Shown piece by piece: positions 11,000 through 23,280 of a stretch of DNA of 64,000 bases. Both the position numbers and the translations under genes were made by a program. Location: assembly GCA_003339415.1 (NCBI GenBank), contig PDHQ01000178.1:1-64000 (forward strand), read 5' to 3'. The first letter of the stretch is position 1. The number at the start of each line of letters is the position of its first letter. This DNA comes from Ophiocordyceps camponoti-saundersi (nom. inval.) (lineage: Eukaryota; Ascomycota; Sordariomycetes; Hypocreales; Ophiocordycipitaceae). The notes beneath the pieces are model-generated. The model did not search any database. It had not been told where the DNA came from and was given only the letters and a program-made list of their open reading frames with translations.

Positions 11000-13900
11000 T
11001 ATTAAAAACTAACCTTTATACTTAAACCTTATATTTAAATATTTTAATATATTTAAATATTATAAAATAATAATAGAAAATTAAATTAGCGGAGGCGTTA
11101 TAAATAAATAAACTATAAAGTAAAAAAGCTTATAATAGCTTTATAGCTAAAAGCCTTATTAAAATCCTTATAATTTTAAATTAAATTTATAAAAAGTATT
11201 AATAAAAGCGTTTTTTTATAAATAGTTAGTTTATAATATAAAGTAAAGTAAGCTATTATCTTATCTTTTTTATTATTATAAAAGTAATAAGGAGTTATAA
11301 TTATAGAAATATTATAAGTATAAAAAAACCTATTAAGGCTGATTTTATTATAATAAGCTAAGTTAAAGCGTTACTTAAAAATTTTAAAAAGCTTTAATAG
11401 ATTTATAAAGCGTTATTAGGTTTTAATTAAGGTGGTTTATTAATAAAATATCTAAAAGATTAGCTATACTTTTAAAGCTTTCCCTTCTTAAAGTTTTAGT
11501 AAAGTTATTATTCTTTATAAAAATAAGCTTTTAAAATTTTAAAAAACTAAAAGGTAATATTTAAAGTTTATACTTAAGTAATAAAAAAGGATTAGAGGGA
11601 TTTAAGGGGGATATAAGTAAAATAAGGCTAACTTTTATATTATTAGTAAAGGTATATAATAATTTTTTTAAAAGCGGAGCGGATATAAGCTATAAGCTTT
11701 TTATTATAAAGAAGTTAATAGCTATAAGCGGCGCGGTAAGATAAGTAAATATTAATAAGGAGAATAAAAGTTTTAAACTTAATATAGTAAGAAAAGGTTA
11801 CTTAGTACGCTTTAGAGATAACGCAGAGGTATTTAAACTAAGTTATAGCTAGCTATTAGAGGATAAGGCCTTTAAGTTCCTCGCTTAGTAAAGTTAAAGC
11901 GGAGTAAATTATAGCGCTAAAAATAATTATAATCTTAATAATTTTAATATAGATTTCCCTCGCTTAAAAAAGTAAAAAGCTTTAAATAGATAAGGTAAGC
12001 TTAATAAAAGCTAGCTATTAATAAATAAGCTTTTTTATAAAATAGCGGAGGTATAGCTTTTATTAAAGTTTATAATAAATTTAAACCTTAAGTATATATA
12101 CCTTTTATATAAGTTAAATAATATTCTTATTAAGGATTAGCGGAGTTATATTAATAAAGCGGGCTTTTATAAAATAAAGAAGCTTATTTTTAAATAGCTA
12201 AAAGGTTATTTTATACTCCGCTACTTAGTTATAGTAAATACTCTAAGCTTATTTAAGCTAATAGTAAACTTAAGTAAAGGTACGCTTAATATTAAAAATA
12301 TTAATATTATCTATAAATCTAATAATAAATATACCGGTTACTTATTTTAAGCGCTTATAAAAAGATAAGATATATAGGATAAAAAGTACTAAAGAGAGCG
12401 GGGAGCCTTAAGGGACTTTAATAAAAATAAGGAAAAAGTCCGATAATTTACCGTTAACCTTTAAGTAGGAGGTATAGTTAAAAAAGTAAAAGCGGAGGAA
12501 AGCTATAATCTATTTAGAGAAGCTAAGGAAATTAAGAATTTTTATTAACTTAAAATATAAAATATAATTAAAAGTACTTATTATATTTAATATTAAGAGG
12601 GAGGTAAAGTTTCGGAGGCTTTAAATAATATAGATAGATTTTATTAGGAGAAGTAAGGCGCTATTAGTAAACTAGTTAAGCTAGTTACTTATCTAACCTT
12701 ATAATAGGATTTTTATAAACTTTACTATATAGGATATTTTCTTTATTATTATAGTTTTAAAAATCTTATTTATAATATTAAGAAGGGAGATAAGGCGGTA
12801 GTTACTTAGAGTTTAATAAACTTTTAAGCTTTTTCTCGCTTTCTAAAAAACTATAATATTAAAAGTTTAATACTAAATAAGGAAATATCTATAAGTAATA
12901 TATCCCTAAAAAAGCTTAGTTAAGATTATTATAAAAAATTATTTATAATTTTTTAAAAAGCTAATAAGGATATTATTAAGCTTAGCGGATTTTTATAATA
13001 TAATATTAAAAATAATAAATTAGACTTTATTTTCGGTAATTTAGAAGGGAATATTTATTAAGGGGAAAAAATTAAAGATAAAAAAGTATAAGGTATTTTC
13101 TAAGGGATAAGGAAAGAACTTATAAGCTAAAAGCTTTAACTTTTTAAAGAAAAATAATTAGAGAGCGTAGTTTATATCTTCTTAAAAAAGAGAAGTATAT
13201 ATAAGCTCCGAAAAAGCCTAGCTATAAAGTCTTACTTACTAGGCTATAAATTATATAATACTAAAGTTACCGCTTATAGAGGCGAGAAATCGCCTTTAAT
13301 TATCCTTTTTTACTTTCTTAATAAATAATTTTTATTATATTATAGTATTTTAATATACTTACTAGTAATTAAAGTTTAGCTATATTTACTAATAATACTT
13401 AATACGCTTTATATTTAAAATTATAAAGGTAATTTTTAGAGTTTATTATAAATATAAATAAAAATTATATTATTAGGGTAATTTTAAAATTATTAAGTTA
13501 GCTATAATATTTAATTAATTATATAGCTATATTATTAACTTTTTAATATTTACTATAAACTCTACTTAAATAGCGGAAAATAAAAGGTAGTTTTTTATTT
13601 TTACTTATAAGATATTAAAATTAAAATATTTTTAGCATAGTATTAAAGTAAAGTTTAAAAAAAAAGTAATAAATAATATAAATTAAGGAATATAATTAAA
13701 GCTAAGAAAATTAAAATCTAGGCTAAAATATATAAGGAAATAATTAAGTATATTTTAAATTAAGTTAATAATATTAGCTTTTCGCTTATATACCTTTTAA
13801 GTAATCTTATAAGGAGGGGTAAGGAGTTTAAAGCGGAGTTAGTAAAAGGCGAAGAAAAGCTTTATAAAATAAGGGGAAATATATTTATAAAAGTCCTAGG

Positions 13901-14640
13901 AGGGGTAATAGGTATTAAAGTTACTAAAAATAACTAGCGGAGTAAAGGCAGAGGCGGAGTATAAGGAGGGAGGAGAAAGTAATAAGCGTAAGAGAGGTTT
14001 AATATATATTCTAAATAGTAGGGAGTAGATAATAAGCACTTAAAGCTTATTATAGAAAAAAACTCTAATAAGGTTAGGCCTTATAATATAATCTTAATTA
14101 TTAATTTTATATTATTTATATATATAAAAGAAAGCCTTACTTTTACCTTAAATAAGGCGGTAAAAAGTAAGTTTAAAAAGTAAAGGGCGATTATATATAT
14201 TAAGCTAAAATTCTTATATAGCGATAATATTATAACTCTCCTTATTAAATAAAATAAGCTAAATAAAGTAATTAATTTTTTAAATATTTTATAATAAAGT
14301 TATAATTCTTATAAAAACTAAATATTAAGAATAGTTATTTATAATTACTTTAATTATATAAAGTCCGCTAATATAAACTTTACTTAAGATTATAAAGCTA
14401 GTTATAAGTTACGGAGTTTATTATATAGCTTATAGCCTCCGCGGATATTACTAAGTTAGGAGCTTTTTAAGGAGACTTAAATAAATAATATATTATAAGA
14501 GGATTGCTAAAGCGTATCTCTAAGGGATTTATAATATACTTACTTTTTTAAAAAAACTATAATAAAGCTTTTACTATCTTTATAAAGTTACCGCTAAGTA
14601 GGGGCTAGAGGTTAAGCGGCTTATAATAATTAAAAAAAGC
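11000..14640 (-). pseudogene. LINE1 ORF2 ghost: AP endonuclease + reverse transcriptase
   Basis: On the reverse strand, 13,896-13,926 reads SNFNTYYPS-stop-D, a RIP version of the endonuclease motif GDFNxHHPxWD (GGT GAC became AGT AAC, His became Tyr, TGG became TAG). Around 12,393-12,420 it reads KVP-stop-GSPLSLVLF, the GVPQGSPLSPxLF motif of non-LTR reverse transcriptases. About 70 bases further on, near 12,297-12,325, it reads RFIDNINIF, equivalent to FVDDxN, so the catalytic Asp-Asp has become Asp-Asn. Order and spacing fit Tad1-like ORF2. The outer limits are approximate because no start or stop can be trusted. The opposite strand also has long frames here, which are antisense artefacts. 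Confidence 0.8.
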
Positions 14641-14649
14641 GAGGTTTAT

Positions 14650-15950
14650 TAAGGAAGCTAAACTTAATATAGCTTTATTATTTCTAAAACTTTAAGTAGT
14701 CTTTTAATTATATAAAGTATATGCCCTTATATAAAATATAATAGCGGGGTCTTTTTCCCTTTTATATAAGGTAATTTTCTTCTCCGCTATTATATAAAAT
14801 AGCTATATAATATTTATATTAAAAAAGCTCTTAATAATATTTAATAATATACTTAAATTAAAAATACTTATAATATTATTTAAAATATATAAAATCTTTA
14901 TAAAGTTTATAATAAATTATTTTTATATTTATAATTACTTTATTTAAGTAAAGCTTATTTATATTCTTTATATTACTAAAACTTATAATAAGATAAGTTC
15001 GCAGAGCTTTTTTACTAATAGTATACTAAAGTTAAAGCGCCTTCGCTTAGACTATATTAACTTTATTTACCTCCCTAATAATATTAAGTACCGCGTTATA
15101 GTCGCGGTTAGCTATTAAAGTCCGAATACTTTTAGCGATAATAATATAAGTTTAGTATATACGCTTAGCCTCCGCTTTAAAAGCCTAAGCTACTTATTTA
15201 TCCTTAAAAGTAAGGTTTTTATATTTTAAGTTAAAAATAATAATAAGATTATTATTAAGAAGTTAATATATAATAATTATTATAAAATAGCTTATAGCTT
15301 TATTAATTTTTTAGATAACTTTTGAGGGAGTAAGCGCTAAAACTCCGTTTATTACCGGAATATCTTTTATTAATATAAATACCTCCTTTTTTATTCTTAC
15401 TAAAATTAGCTATATAAGGGGCGCTATAAGGGGGGTAGAGTTTAAGGCGGAGTTTATAATTACGCTAGCTTAGGTTAAAGCTTTAAAGGCAGAGTCTAAC
15501 TCCTTACTTATTACTTTATAAAAGGTAGCTTTAATTAACTTTTAAATAGCGTAAGAGATAATAATAGGGAAGTTAAATAAGTCTTTAGAGGCTTATTAGC
15601 GCTATTAAAGCTTAGTAAATATTATATTAAGGATACCTTATATAAGGCGAAATCTTATATAAAGATTACCTTAGTAAGTTTTTTATATATAAACTTTAAG
15701 ATAGGATTTATTAAAATCTAAAAAATATTAATAAATAAATTATCGAAGTTAATAATAGTATTAAATTAACTTTTATTTATACGCGGGTATTATTAGGATT
15801 AGTTAAGCTTTTAGGTCCTGCTATTAAGTATTATTAGCACTAATAGTAAACTAGGAGGCGGACCGCCTTATAACCCCGCGTTTAAGGTTATTCCCTTAGC
15901 GAAGTTAGACTCTAAAAAGTAGAAAGTATTAAATTCTTATAATATTATAG
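14650..15950 (-). pseudogene. LINE1 ORF1 ghost: gag-like protein with zinc knuckles
   Basis: The first coding block after the 5' end of LINE1 (15,999) on the reverse strand. A Lys/Glu/Ala-rich, coiled-coil-like segment lies around 15,050-15,230 (reading KDKQVAQAFKAEAKRIY once TAA/TAG are read as Gln). About 14,730-14,880 shows a regular Tyr-x2-Tyr-x4-Tyr/His-x4-Tyr spacing twice. This is what CCHC zinc knuckles (C-x2-C-x4-H-x4-C) become when TGT/TGC codons are changed to TAT/TAC. ORF1 proteins of Tad1-like LINEs bind their RNA through such knuckles. Start, stop and exact frame cannot be fixed. Confidence 0.6.
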
Positions 15951-15999
15951 CGTTAAATATAAATAGGGACCCCGATTATTTAAAGTTATAAAAGTTACT

Positions 16000-16015
16000 A
16001 TATAAAGCTATTTTA
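16000..16015. repeat. Target-site duplication of LINE1 (right)
   Basis: Partner of 8,225-8,240. LINE1 begins just to its left with the reverse complement of GTAACTTTTATAAC. Confidence 0.75.
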
Positions 16016-16727
16016 AATTAAACTAAAGCTTATAAATAATATTTTAAAATATTATTATAATATCGCTGCTAAGTAATTTCTTTATTATAAAAGCGTAGCT
16101 TTACTTATAAAGTCCGCGGTTAATATTTATTATAATCGCCTCGGGGCCTTAAACTTAGAGCGGAGTAGCTATAAAATTAAACTAAATTATAAGCTATTAC
16201 TTATATTACTTAAAAACTTACTTTTTAATAATCTTCTCTAGTATTTTAGCTATAACTATAGCTTATATTAAAAGAGTTCCGCTTTTTTTAAAATTATAGA
16301 AAAAAGAGGAAACTATAGCTATAATAGCTAAGGAGATATTACTAACTAATAAAATTAAAATAAAGGCGGCACTTTCTTAAACCCTTTTAAACTCCGTTAC
16401 TTATTTAATAATTACTTATATAAAAATAAAAGCGTTTTCTAAAATAATTTTATTAATATTTACCTTAGCTTTTAATAAGGTAATAAGTATAATAAACTTT
16501 TAGGTCTAAGATTATTATAATTCGGAGTAAAGTTATATTCTAAGTAAAAAATTTTCGCGGTTATAATTAACTTATATAATATTACCCTCCCCCCCGAAGT
16601 TACTTCGGGCGTAGCTAGCTATTACTATAAGGTAGTATAGGGAGCGGAGTCTGCTTATAATATAAGAATAAAAAGTCTATATCCGCGTTACTATAAGTAT
16701 AGAGTTTATAGAATATATAAAAGTTAA
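16016..16727 (-). mobile_element. Family A repeat, copy A4 (reverse; 5' part of the split copy)
   Basis: Continuation of copy A3 after the LINE1 insertion. It runs up to the family 5' end, which on this strand reads ATATATAAAAGTTA at about 16,713-16,726. It is one of the least eroded pieces of family A: GGCGGCAC, GGGAGCGGAGTCTGC and similar G+C-rich words survive. The copy ends exactly at the 16-bp target duplication 16,728-16,743. Confidence 0.85.
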
Positions 16728-16743
16728 TAGTTTTCTAATATTA
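16728..16743. repeat. Target-site duplication of copy A3/A4 (right)
   Basis: TAGTTTTCTAATATTA, exact partner of 7,067-7,082. Confidence 0.8.
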
Positions 16744-18497
16744 CTTTCTTATTATAAGCTATATACTTTTATATAAAAGTTTAAACTAGTAAAAAATATA
16801 ATAAACTTAAAGTTTTATTTTATAATATTTTATTCTTTTAATATTTATAATAGTTATAGATATATTACTAAATATTTTACTTTATTTTAAGCTAATAATA
16901 GCTTTATTAAAATATTTAGATAGTTTTATTTTATTTATTATAAGCGAAAATAGCTAGCTTATATATATTCTAAATTAAAGTAATATAAAGAAAGAATCGC
17001 TTTTAATTATTTTACTTAAGTATTATAAGGAGATTATTATAAAAATTAAAATTCTAGCTTATATTCTCTTTATAAATAAATTATATTAACTTCGCCCCTA
17101 ATAAGATAGAGTTTTTTATAAGGTAAATAAGAGAAAGTATAAAAGTTAAAGTTAAGGCTTTAAATTTAAAATATTCTTAAGAAATTATAATAAGTATCTT
17201 ATCTTCCTTTTTATAAGCTTTTTATAGTTAGGAGTTTAGCTATTTTATATAAAAAGGCGTTAATAGCTATATTTAGCTAGTTAAGTTAATATAAGAAATA
17301 AATATTAAACTAAGTAAGAAAATTAAATTATTAAACTTAATAAATAAAAAATAATCTTTTTATTATAAAATAAACTAAAGCTTTATAATTTATAACTATA
17401 TTAAATATCTAACTAAGTAATTCTAAGTAAAAATACTTAAGGCTTTATATAATAATAAGGAGTTTATAATCTTAAATTAAGTATACTTATTTAGCTAAGT
17501 TTATAATTTTTTAAAAAAAAGCTAATAAGCTTTTATATTTAGTTATTTTATTATTATTAAAAGATACTAGCGGTAATATTTTAAGAAGCGTTAGTTTTAA
17601 GTTAAGTTAAGAGTTTTAAGTAAAAGAAAGTAAGTATTAAGGCTTATATAGTAGGCTTTTTTATCTTATTAAAAGTTTTTTTTTATTTAATCTAAGCTTA
17701 AAAGTAATATCTTTTTAAGAGATAATTTAAAAGCTTAATAGTAGCGCTAATATAATAATAGAAGATTTAGATAAAAACTTAAAATTTAATAGATAAGTAA
17801 ATAGCTTTATAATTATAAAAATCCTTAAACTTTTAATTTTAAATTACTTATATTTTATAAAAATTTATACTTATCCCTTAACTTATATATAATATTATAT
17901 TAAAGTAATTAATTTTTCTAATATTAAATTTTAATTTATAAATATCTCTTTACAAGTTTACTTAATATAAGCGCTAAATTATTTCTTAATATTCTTTTTA
18001 ATATTCCTTTTCTTTACTATTTAAGTAAATTAATATATTATTAATATATACGCTTATATAATTATTAAAAAAACTATAAAGTTAGATATTAATAAAATTT
18101 TAAAATTAAGTAAGATTTACCTTAAAGCTAAATAAAAAAATAAGCTAATAAAAGATATTAAAATTTATATAAAAAGGTATAAAGTATTTTAAGTTAAGGT
18201 TAAGATAAAGATAGTAAAATACCTAAACAATATTAATTTTTAAAAACTATTTTACCTCCTAATAGCTAAATATTATATTTTCTAAAAAAGAAGTAAGTTT
18301 AGTTTAACTTTTTAAGGAATTGTTTATTTATTAGTAATTAAGATAAAAACGCTAAGCTATTAAATATAGCTTTAGCGTAAAGAGAATAAAAATAACGCAA
18401 AGACTAGCGTTTAGCTTAATAAACTTAATTTTAAGTAAATAGTAAATAGTTTCCTTTTCTAAAAATAAGTATTTTATAAGCGTTTTATAAAAAAAAA
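16744..18497 (-). pseudogene. Gypsy2 pol ghost: reverse transcriptase and following region (reverse strand)
   Basis: The reverse strand at 18,016-18,048 reads YINNILIYLNS, the Gypsy RT catalytic block YIDDILIYS with both Asp turned to Asn (GAT/GAC to AAT/AAC). Upstream on that strand (about 18,100-18,400) it reads like KINIVQAFYYLxLN and PFGLK-type sequence, matching 'F-S-K-I-D-I-x-x-A-F-x-x-I/L-R' and 'L-P-F-G-L'. Downstream comes a YKLKFNIRKINYF block, matching the 'K-C-E-F-x-V-x-x-x-x-Y/F-L-G' step. This is a different Gypsy family from Gypsy1/Gypsy3. It is cut on the left by family A (copy A3/A4) and on the right by the Copia element at 18,498. No LTR of its own was found. Confidence 0.8.
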
Positions 18498-18798
18498 TAT
18501 TAGATATTGTCTCTCTATACCCCTTTATATCTACTATACGATATATATATAGAGGATAGCACGGATATAGGGAAGCCTCTAATAAAATATATATTACTAC
18601 CTAAGTTATACCTTATATAACTTAGAAAGTAAGAGGTAGCTTAGATAAGAAGAAAGAGGGTATAGAAGTAAAGTATTATCTAGCTATATAGCCGCTTTTC
18701 CTCGTATAATAAAGGAAAGGTATTTATCTCTAATTATACTTAATTTAAGTTACCTTTACTTTCTCTTACCTATATATACGTATAAAGACTACTTAATA
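18498..18798 (+). repeat. Copia1 5' LTR (301 bp)
   Basis: Starts TATTAGATATTGTCTCTC and ends AAAGACTACTTAATA. Same length and sequence as 25,469-25,769 and 54,151-54,451 apart from C/T and G/A changes. Internal landmarks: GAAGCCTCTAATAAAATA and AGCCGCTTTTCCTCGTA. Confidence 0.95.
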
Positions 18799-19900
18799 CT
18801 AATTAATAGTTATATAAGTTATTATTAGTTAATTATAAATTAGCTAAAATAATAAGATAAGTATTATATAATACCGAAAAGCCCCTATACTCGTTATTAA
18901 CCGATACTTATACTTTTACCTTATTTCTTAATATTAGTTTTTACTAAAAAGCTATTTTTACTTAGTGCTACTATTAAGACTAAAAGATTAAGGTAACGTA
19001 CGATACCTACTAATAATAAAGTCCTTACCGAAAAGCTATATTTAGCCTAGTACTTTTTACTAGTCGCACGATATTACTTTTAATAGCGTTCTAGAAACGT
19101 AATAACGGTAATATAGCTTCTATAACCCTAAAAATTAAATAGGAAGTAGCAAATACGTTAACTATAATAACGGTAATAAACGAGATTTTAGCTTTATATA
19201 ATAAAATAATAAAAGGAAGCGAAGTTAACCTTTATATTTAAACTTAAAGTACGAACTTAGTTTATTAGGATATATAACCTAACCTTATATAACCTCCTAA
19301 TAAGGTTAAATTAATAATATTTATTACTTAGTAAATATACGATATTATTTACTTTAACCTTTATAAGGATAACCTTCTTTATACGATCTAATCGGAACTT
19401 TAAAAATAAACTTATTACTAGCAAAAATATATTTACCGTATATTCTTAAAAAAACTAACTTAAATTATAGTTATATAATATATCCCGCTTATCGGAAATA
19501 GTATATTAATTAAATATTTTATATAACTCTTTAAGATAAAACCGGAAAATATTTTACCCCTTAACTTATAAGAAGCCTCTTCTATATAGTTAAGCTACCC
19601 CCTCTTTTCCGAACTAACTTTTCTAGATTATACGATATAAGCTTTATACTTAGCATAGCCCCCTAAATTAAGATATATCTTAATATAGCTACTATAAAGT
19701 ATCTTAGCTAAACCCTTATTTCGTATAACTTATACGTAGGAGTTAATTACTCTATATAACTTAAATATATAGCTACCTTTAGTAACCCTAACTTAGACCC
19801 TCCCGGAACTAATAAATTAAGCCTTAATAAGTATCGTATAAGTTTATATATTACTACTAATATAAAAAATAATAAATAAACTAATCTCCTTAAATAAGGT
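18799..19900 (+). other. Copia1 leader / start of gag, no clear domain
   Basis: About 1.1 kb between the 5' LTR and the first recognisable gag-pol signal. The bases after the LTR (CTAATTAATAGTTATATAAG, better preserved in Copia2 as AATTAGTAGTTATATTAG) are where a primer binding site would lie, but I cannot match them to a tRNA. Frames with moderate stop density continue into gag. Confidence 0.4.
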
Positions 19901-21540
19901 TACTGCCTTCCTTAAAAGTTAGCGAAAAGATTAGAACTATATAAGGCGGCCGTATAATATATTAATTAATAAGGCTAGGATTTTTATTAGCTATTACTCC
20001 TATATTAGTATAATAGAAGATTAATTTTACGCTATTTTTCCGGATATCCTTTTAGATAAAGCTTAAGATTATTATTTATACTTTATTAGATTAGATAAAT
20101 AATAAGATAAAATTTATATTTTTTTAGATATATATTTTAATACTTATATAAACTATTTATTATATTAGATAAATTAAATTACTTTTTCTTTTAATATTAT
20201 ATAATAAGAAAACCCTAATAAAATTATAATAGATTTACTCGATACTTTTTTTAATAAACTTTAACTTATTTAATAAGCCTTTAAACCTAATTATTAAGGA
20301 GAAAAGTAATTTCTTACTATTATTATATAAGCTTATTACGGCGTTTTAAAACTTAAATTAGCTATAATATTCTAAGATATATCGTATAAAATATTTATTA
20401 ATCGCCTCCGTTCCTCCCTTATTATCGCTACGGATAAAACTACTAACTAGTTCTTTATTAAATAATACTACCTTAATTATAATAAATATTATACGAACCC
20501 CGGATAATTTTCTTTTACTCCCCGCTAATAACGATTACCCCCTATATAACGTTTTTCCCTATAGCGACGCCGGTTTTAACTTTATATAATACGAAAATAC
20601 TTCGTATATAAAAAGGAAAGATATTAGTTTACGAACTATAAGTTAGATAATATTTAACGCGTACGTAAGTAGTACCTTACTAGTTATAAAGAAACTAGCA
20701 AGGACCCCCTTATAAAGGAAAAATTTAGTATATTTCTCCTATTATATAAAGGTTCTAATAAATAAAATTCCTAGTTTTTATAATTATATAACGAAGACTT
20801 TAATATTAAAGAAGAAATTATTAGTAGCGAAAACGCGGTTTTGTTTTTTATTATAGTAGCTTATATATACCGCCTTACTAATAATAATATCTACTAACTA
20901 AAAGCCCTAGCAGTTCTTACGGAATAATTCTTCTTTTCCGATATATATTATATAATATACTAAGGCGAGCTTTAAAATATAGGAGCTATATAAATATTAA
21001 CTATAAGTAAACTATAAATAGAAGCTTATATCTAGGAATACCCTTATATAACTATTAATTAAACCTTAACTAAGAATATAATCTATTTTAGCTTCTTAAA
21101 ACCTACTAAGCTAATCGGAACTATTATTATATAAAACCTTCTCGGCAAAGTCCTCTACTATATTCTCGATATTTCTACCCTATTCCTTTTCTATTTTAAA
21201 AATACTAACTACCTTCATACCTTTTACGATAATATAAGGGATATTATTATATAATATAATAATATAATAGTTCTTATTATTAAGAAATAGGGATATTTAT
21301 TTTTTAATATTTTAAAATAAGAATTTATATTATATTATATAAAATAAAAGTTATAATAGCTTTACTAATATTTTAGCTACCTTTATATATAATAGCTTTA
21401 TAACTTATTAAAAAAAGCTAGTTTTTCGGATATAACCCTTATAGCCCTTAAGTTAATCTAACGTTTATACTACTAATACTAATTATATAACTTAAAACCT
21501 TAGCGATTTAAATTCTCTTTTAAAAATAATTATAATTTTA
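19900..21540 (+). pseudogene. Copia1 gag and protease region ghost
   Basis: A forward frame with Gln/Trp-type stops leads into pol. Near 20,600-20,660 it reads like YKKERYxSTNYKLD, the RIP image of the knuckle seen in fungal Copia polyproteins (C-x2-C-K-x-G-C-x-S-x-K-H), with Cys and His turned to Tyr. The following ~900 bp up to the integrase should hold the aspartic protease and the GAG-pre-integrase domain, but no Asp-Ser/Thr-Gly triad could be placed with confidence. It is related at nucleotide level to Copia2 over its full length. Confidence 0.55.
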
Positions 21541-21551
21541 ATTACTTACTA

Positions 21552-22450
21552 GTTATCGATATTTTTTACCTTAATAGTAAGCTAGTCTTATATATTATTA
21601 ATAAAACTATATTTTTCTAAGCCGCTGCCTTTATATAAAATATATTAGCGGTAGATACTTAGAACGCCTTATATAAGTGCTAGATTTATATATACTAAAG
21701 CTTACTAGATATTATCTCCTATAACGCCGAGACTAACTTTTCCTCTTTAAAGTTTTATATAAACGCGAAACTACTTAGTATTATATATAAAAAAGTGCTT
21801 ATTAAAGCGTATTAGGCGATTAGCAAGGTTAAATATATATACGCCCCTCTAAAGCAGGCGTACGGTATCTTACGATAGGAAATTAATATTAAGACTAATA
21901 ATATAACTATCTTTTAGATAGCTATTAAGGCTATTAATAATATAGCTAGATTAAATAGCTTTATCTTAATATTTCTCGTTTTTAGCGCTTACCCTTATAT
22001 TTTATATAACTTACCCCTAGCCCTTAATATTATTATAAGAGCTTAAGTAATTTAGCGCGCTATAAAATAAGTATAATAAATTAAAGCTTAAGCGGATATT
22101 TTACGCGCTTTTTATACCTAAAATAAACCTAACTCGTATAACGTCTTATCGCTTCCTTTTTAAAGCGAAATTCTTATTTAGCGTAAAAAGGATAAATAGT
22201 AAGGTTCTTTTTATATTTCTAGTTTTAATAGCTAGAACATTATCCTTAAACTTCCTATAAAATTAATTAGATTTCGTATAATATAAGTTAAACTCTATCT
22301 CCGCTCCCTCCTTACTATACTTATAGAGAAAATAGTATAGTTTAAAATCCCGATTATACTCTTATATAATAAAAACTTATACGAAGCTTTTCCCTTTATA
22401 TTTATTACTACGAAGGAAAAAGATAACTATATACTTACCGTATAATTATA
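21552..22450 (+). pseudogene. Copia1 integrase ghost
   Basis: The frame starting at 21,552 reads VIDIFYLNSKLVLYIIN, matching the integrase core 'V-D-V-x-Y-L-D-G-K-P-V-L-H-V-I-D'. Further on it reads ISYNAETNFSS ('D-A-G-T-N-F-A-S'), then KVKYIYAPLKQAYGILR at about 21,820-21,880 ('K-V-E-R-Y-H-A-P-L-R-R-A-Y-x-I-L'). The C-terminal DNA-binding part follows, with YNVLSLPF and RKKDK (about 22,140-22,190), equal to 'L-N-T-L-D-L-P-L-Q-S-E-V-x-V-x-R-E-K'. Catalytic Asp residues are partly Asn. The same frame continues into RT. Confidence 0.85.
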
Positions 22451-23280
22451 GTAATAGGGTATTATTACTATTTTAAGATAACTATTTAAGGCCTCTAACT
22501 ATAAGGAAATTAATACCCTCTTTATATAGGAAGTCTTTGCCTTTATCTAATATAACCTTTCCTTAAACTTTATAAAACGTATTTTTAAAACGCGTCTTAT
22601 ATAAGAAATAAAGAACTTAAATAATAGCCTTTACGAAAAGTCCCGCCTAGTTATTTAAAGCTATAAAGATAATAGTAAAGAAGAAATCTTTATATAATTA
22701 CTTATAATTCTATATATATTATAGCGCCTTTTTCTTACCCTTAAACTTACCCTTATAAAGTTATACGATTACTAAGGCGAACTATAAGATATTATATAAG
22801 CGTATATATAATTTACTAATCTTTTAAGTTATACGATATATATATACTTTCCTAAAAAACTATAAGATTAATATCTACCTTATACTTTTTTATATATTAA
22901 GAAGCCGCTATATAAGCTAGTAGAATTAAAATTATACTAATTTAAGATATATTATAATTATTATTATATAAACCTTTATATAACGCTCTTATTATATAAT
23001 TTATATCTTTTATTTATAATAGCCGGCCCTAACTTATTCGGAATAATAGGCCTATAAATAGATAATATATTCTTTTTTATATCTAATATATTCTCTAAAC
23101 TTAAGGAAAATAAGTTAAAATAGGCAAAGCTTTATATAAAGCTTAAAATATTCCTTACTAATAGCTTATTTATTAACTTTAATAGTAATCGTATTACGCG
23201 TAAATTATATAATATTATTCTTATATAGAAAAGATAAGTAAAGGGCCTTTATATTATTAACCTAACCGCCGATACTACCC
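22451..23280 (+). pseudogene. Copia1 reverse transcriptase ghost
   Basis: Continuous with the integrase frame. It reads SNYKEINTLFI (about 22,493-22,530), then FKTRLI-stop-EIKNLNN and YEKSRLVI-stop-SYKDN (about 22,576-22,675). These match 'F-N-S-R-F-V-D-E-I-K' and 'F-E-K-S-R-L-V-V-Q-A-Y-N-D' of fungal Copia RT. About 23,040-23,085 reads GIIGLQIDNIFF, which replaces the catalytic 'x-Q-T-D-D-T' with Asp-Asn. The stop codons fall at expected Gln/Trp positions. The enzyme is dead. Confidence 0.88.

Larger units (their letters stand above)
8241..15999 (-). mobile_element. LINE1: full-length Tad1-like non-LTR retrotransposon (reverse strand)
   Basis: A 7.76-kb insertion inside family A copy A3/A4, flanked by a 16-bp target duplication. 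On the reverse strand it starts at 15,999 with GTAACTTTTATAAC. It then carries an ORF1 ghost with zinc knuckles (about 14.65-15.95 kb) and an ORF2 ghost with apurinic endonuclease and reverse transcriptase (about 11.0-14.6 kb). A long 3' region follows, and it ends at 8,241 in a tetranucleotide tail, (AAAT)n on its own strand. Variable-length duplication, simple-repeat tail and gag/EN/RT order are hallmarks of non-LTR elements. The 3' part (8.3-10.9 kb) has no recognised gene and holds a minisatellite and an island that escaped RIP; a further nested insertion there cannot be excluded. Confidence 0.8.

Noticed and set aside
11400..14700. Long stop-poor forward frame that at first looked like a Lys/Glu-rich protein
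   Set aside because: The reverse strand of the same region carries the LINE endonuclease (13,896-13,926) and reverse transcriptase motifs (12,393-12,420 and near 12,310) in order. The forward frame is antisense to them. The lesson is that frame openness alone is unreliable in RIP-mutated DNA.
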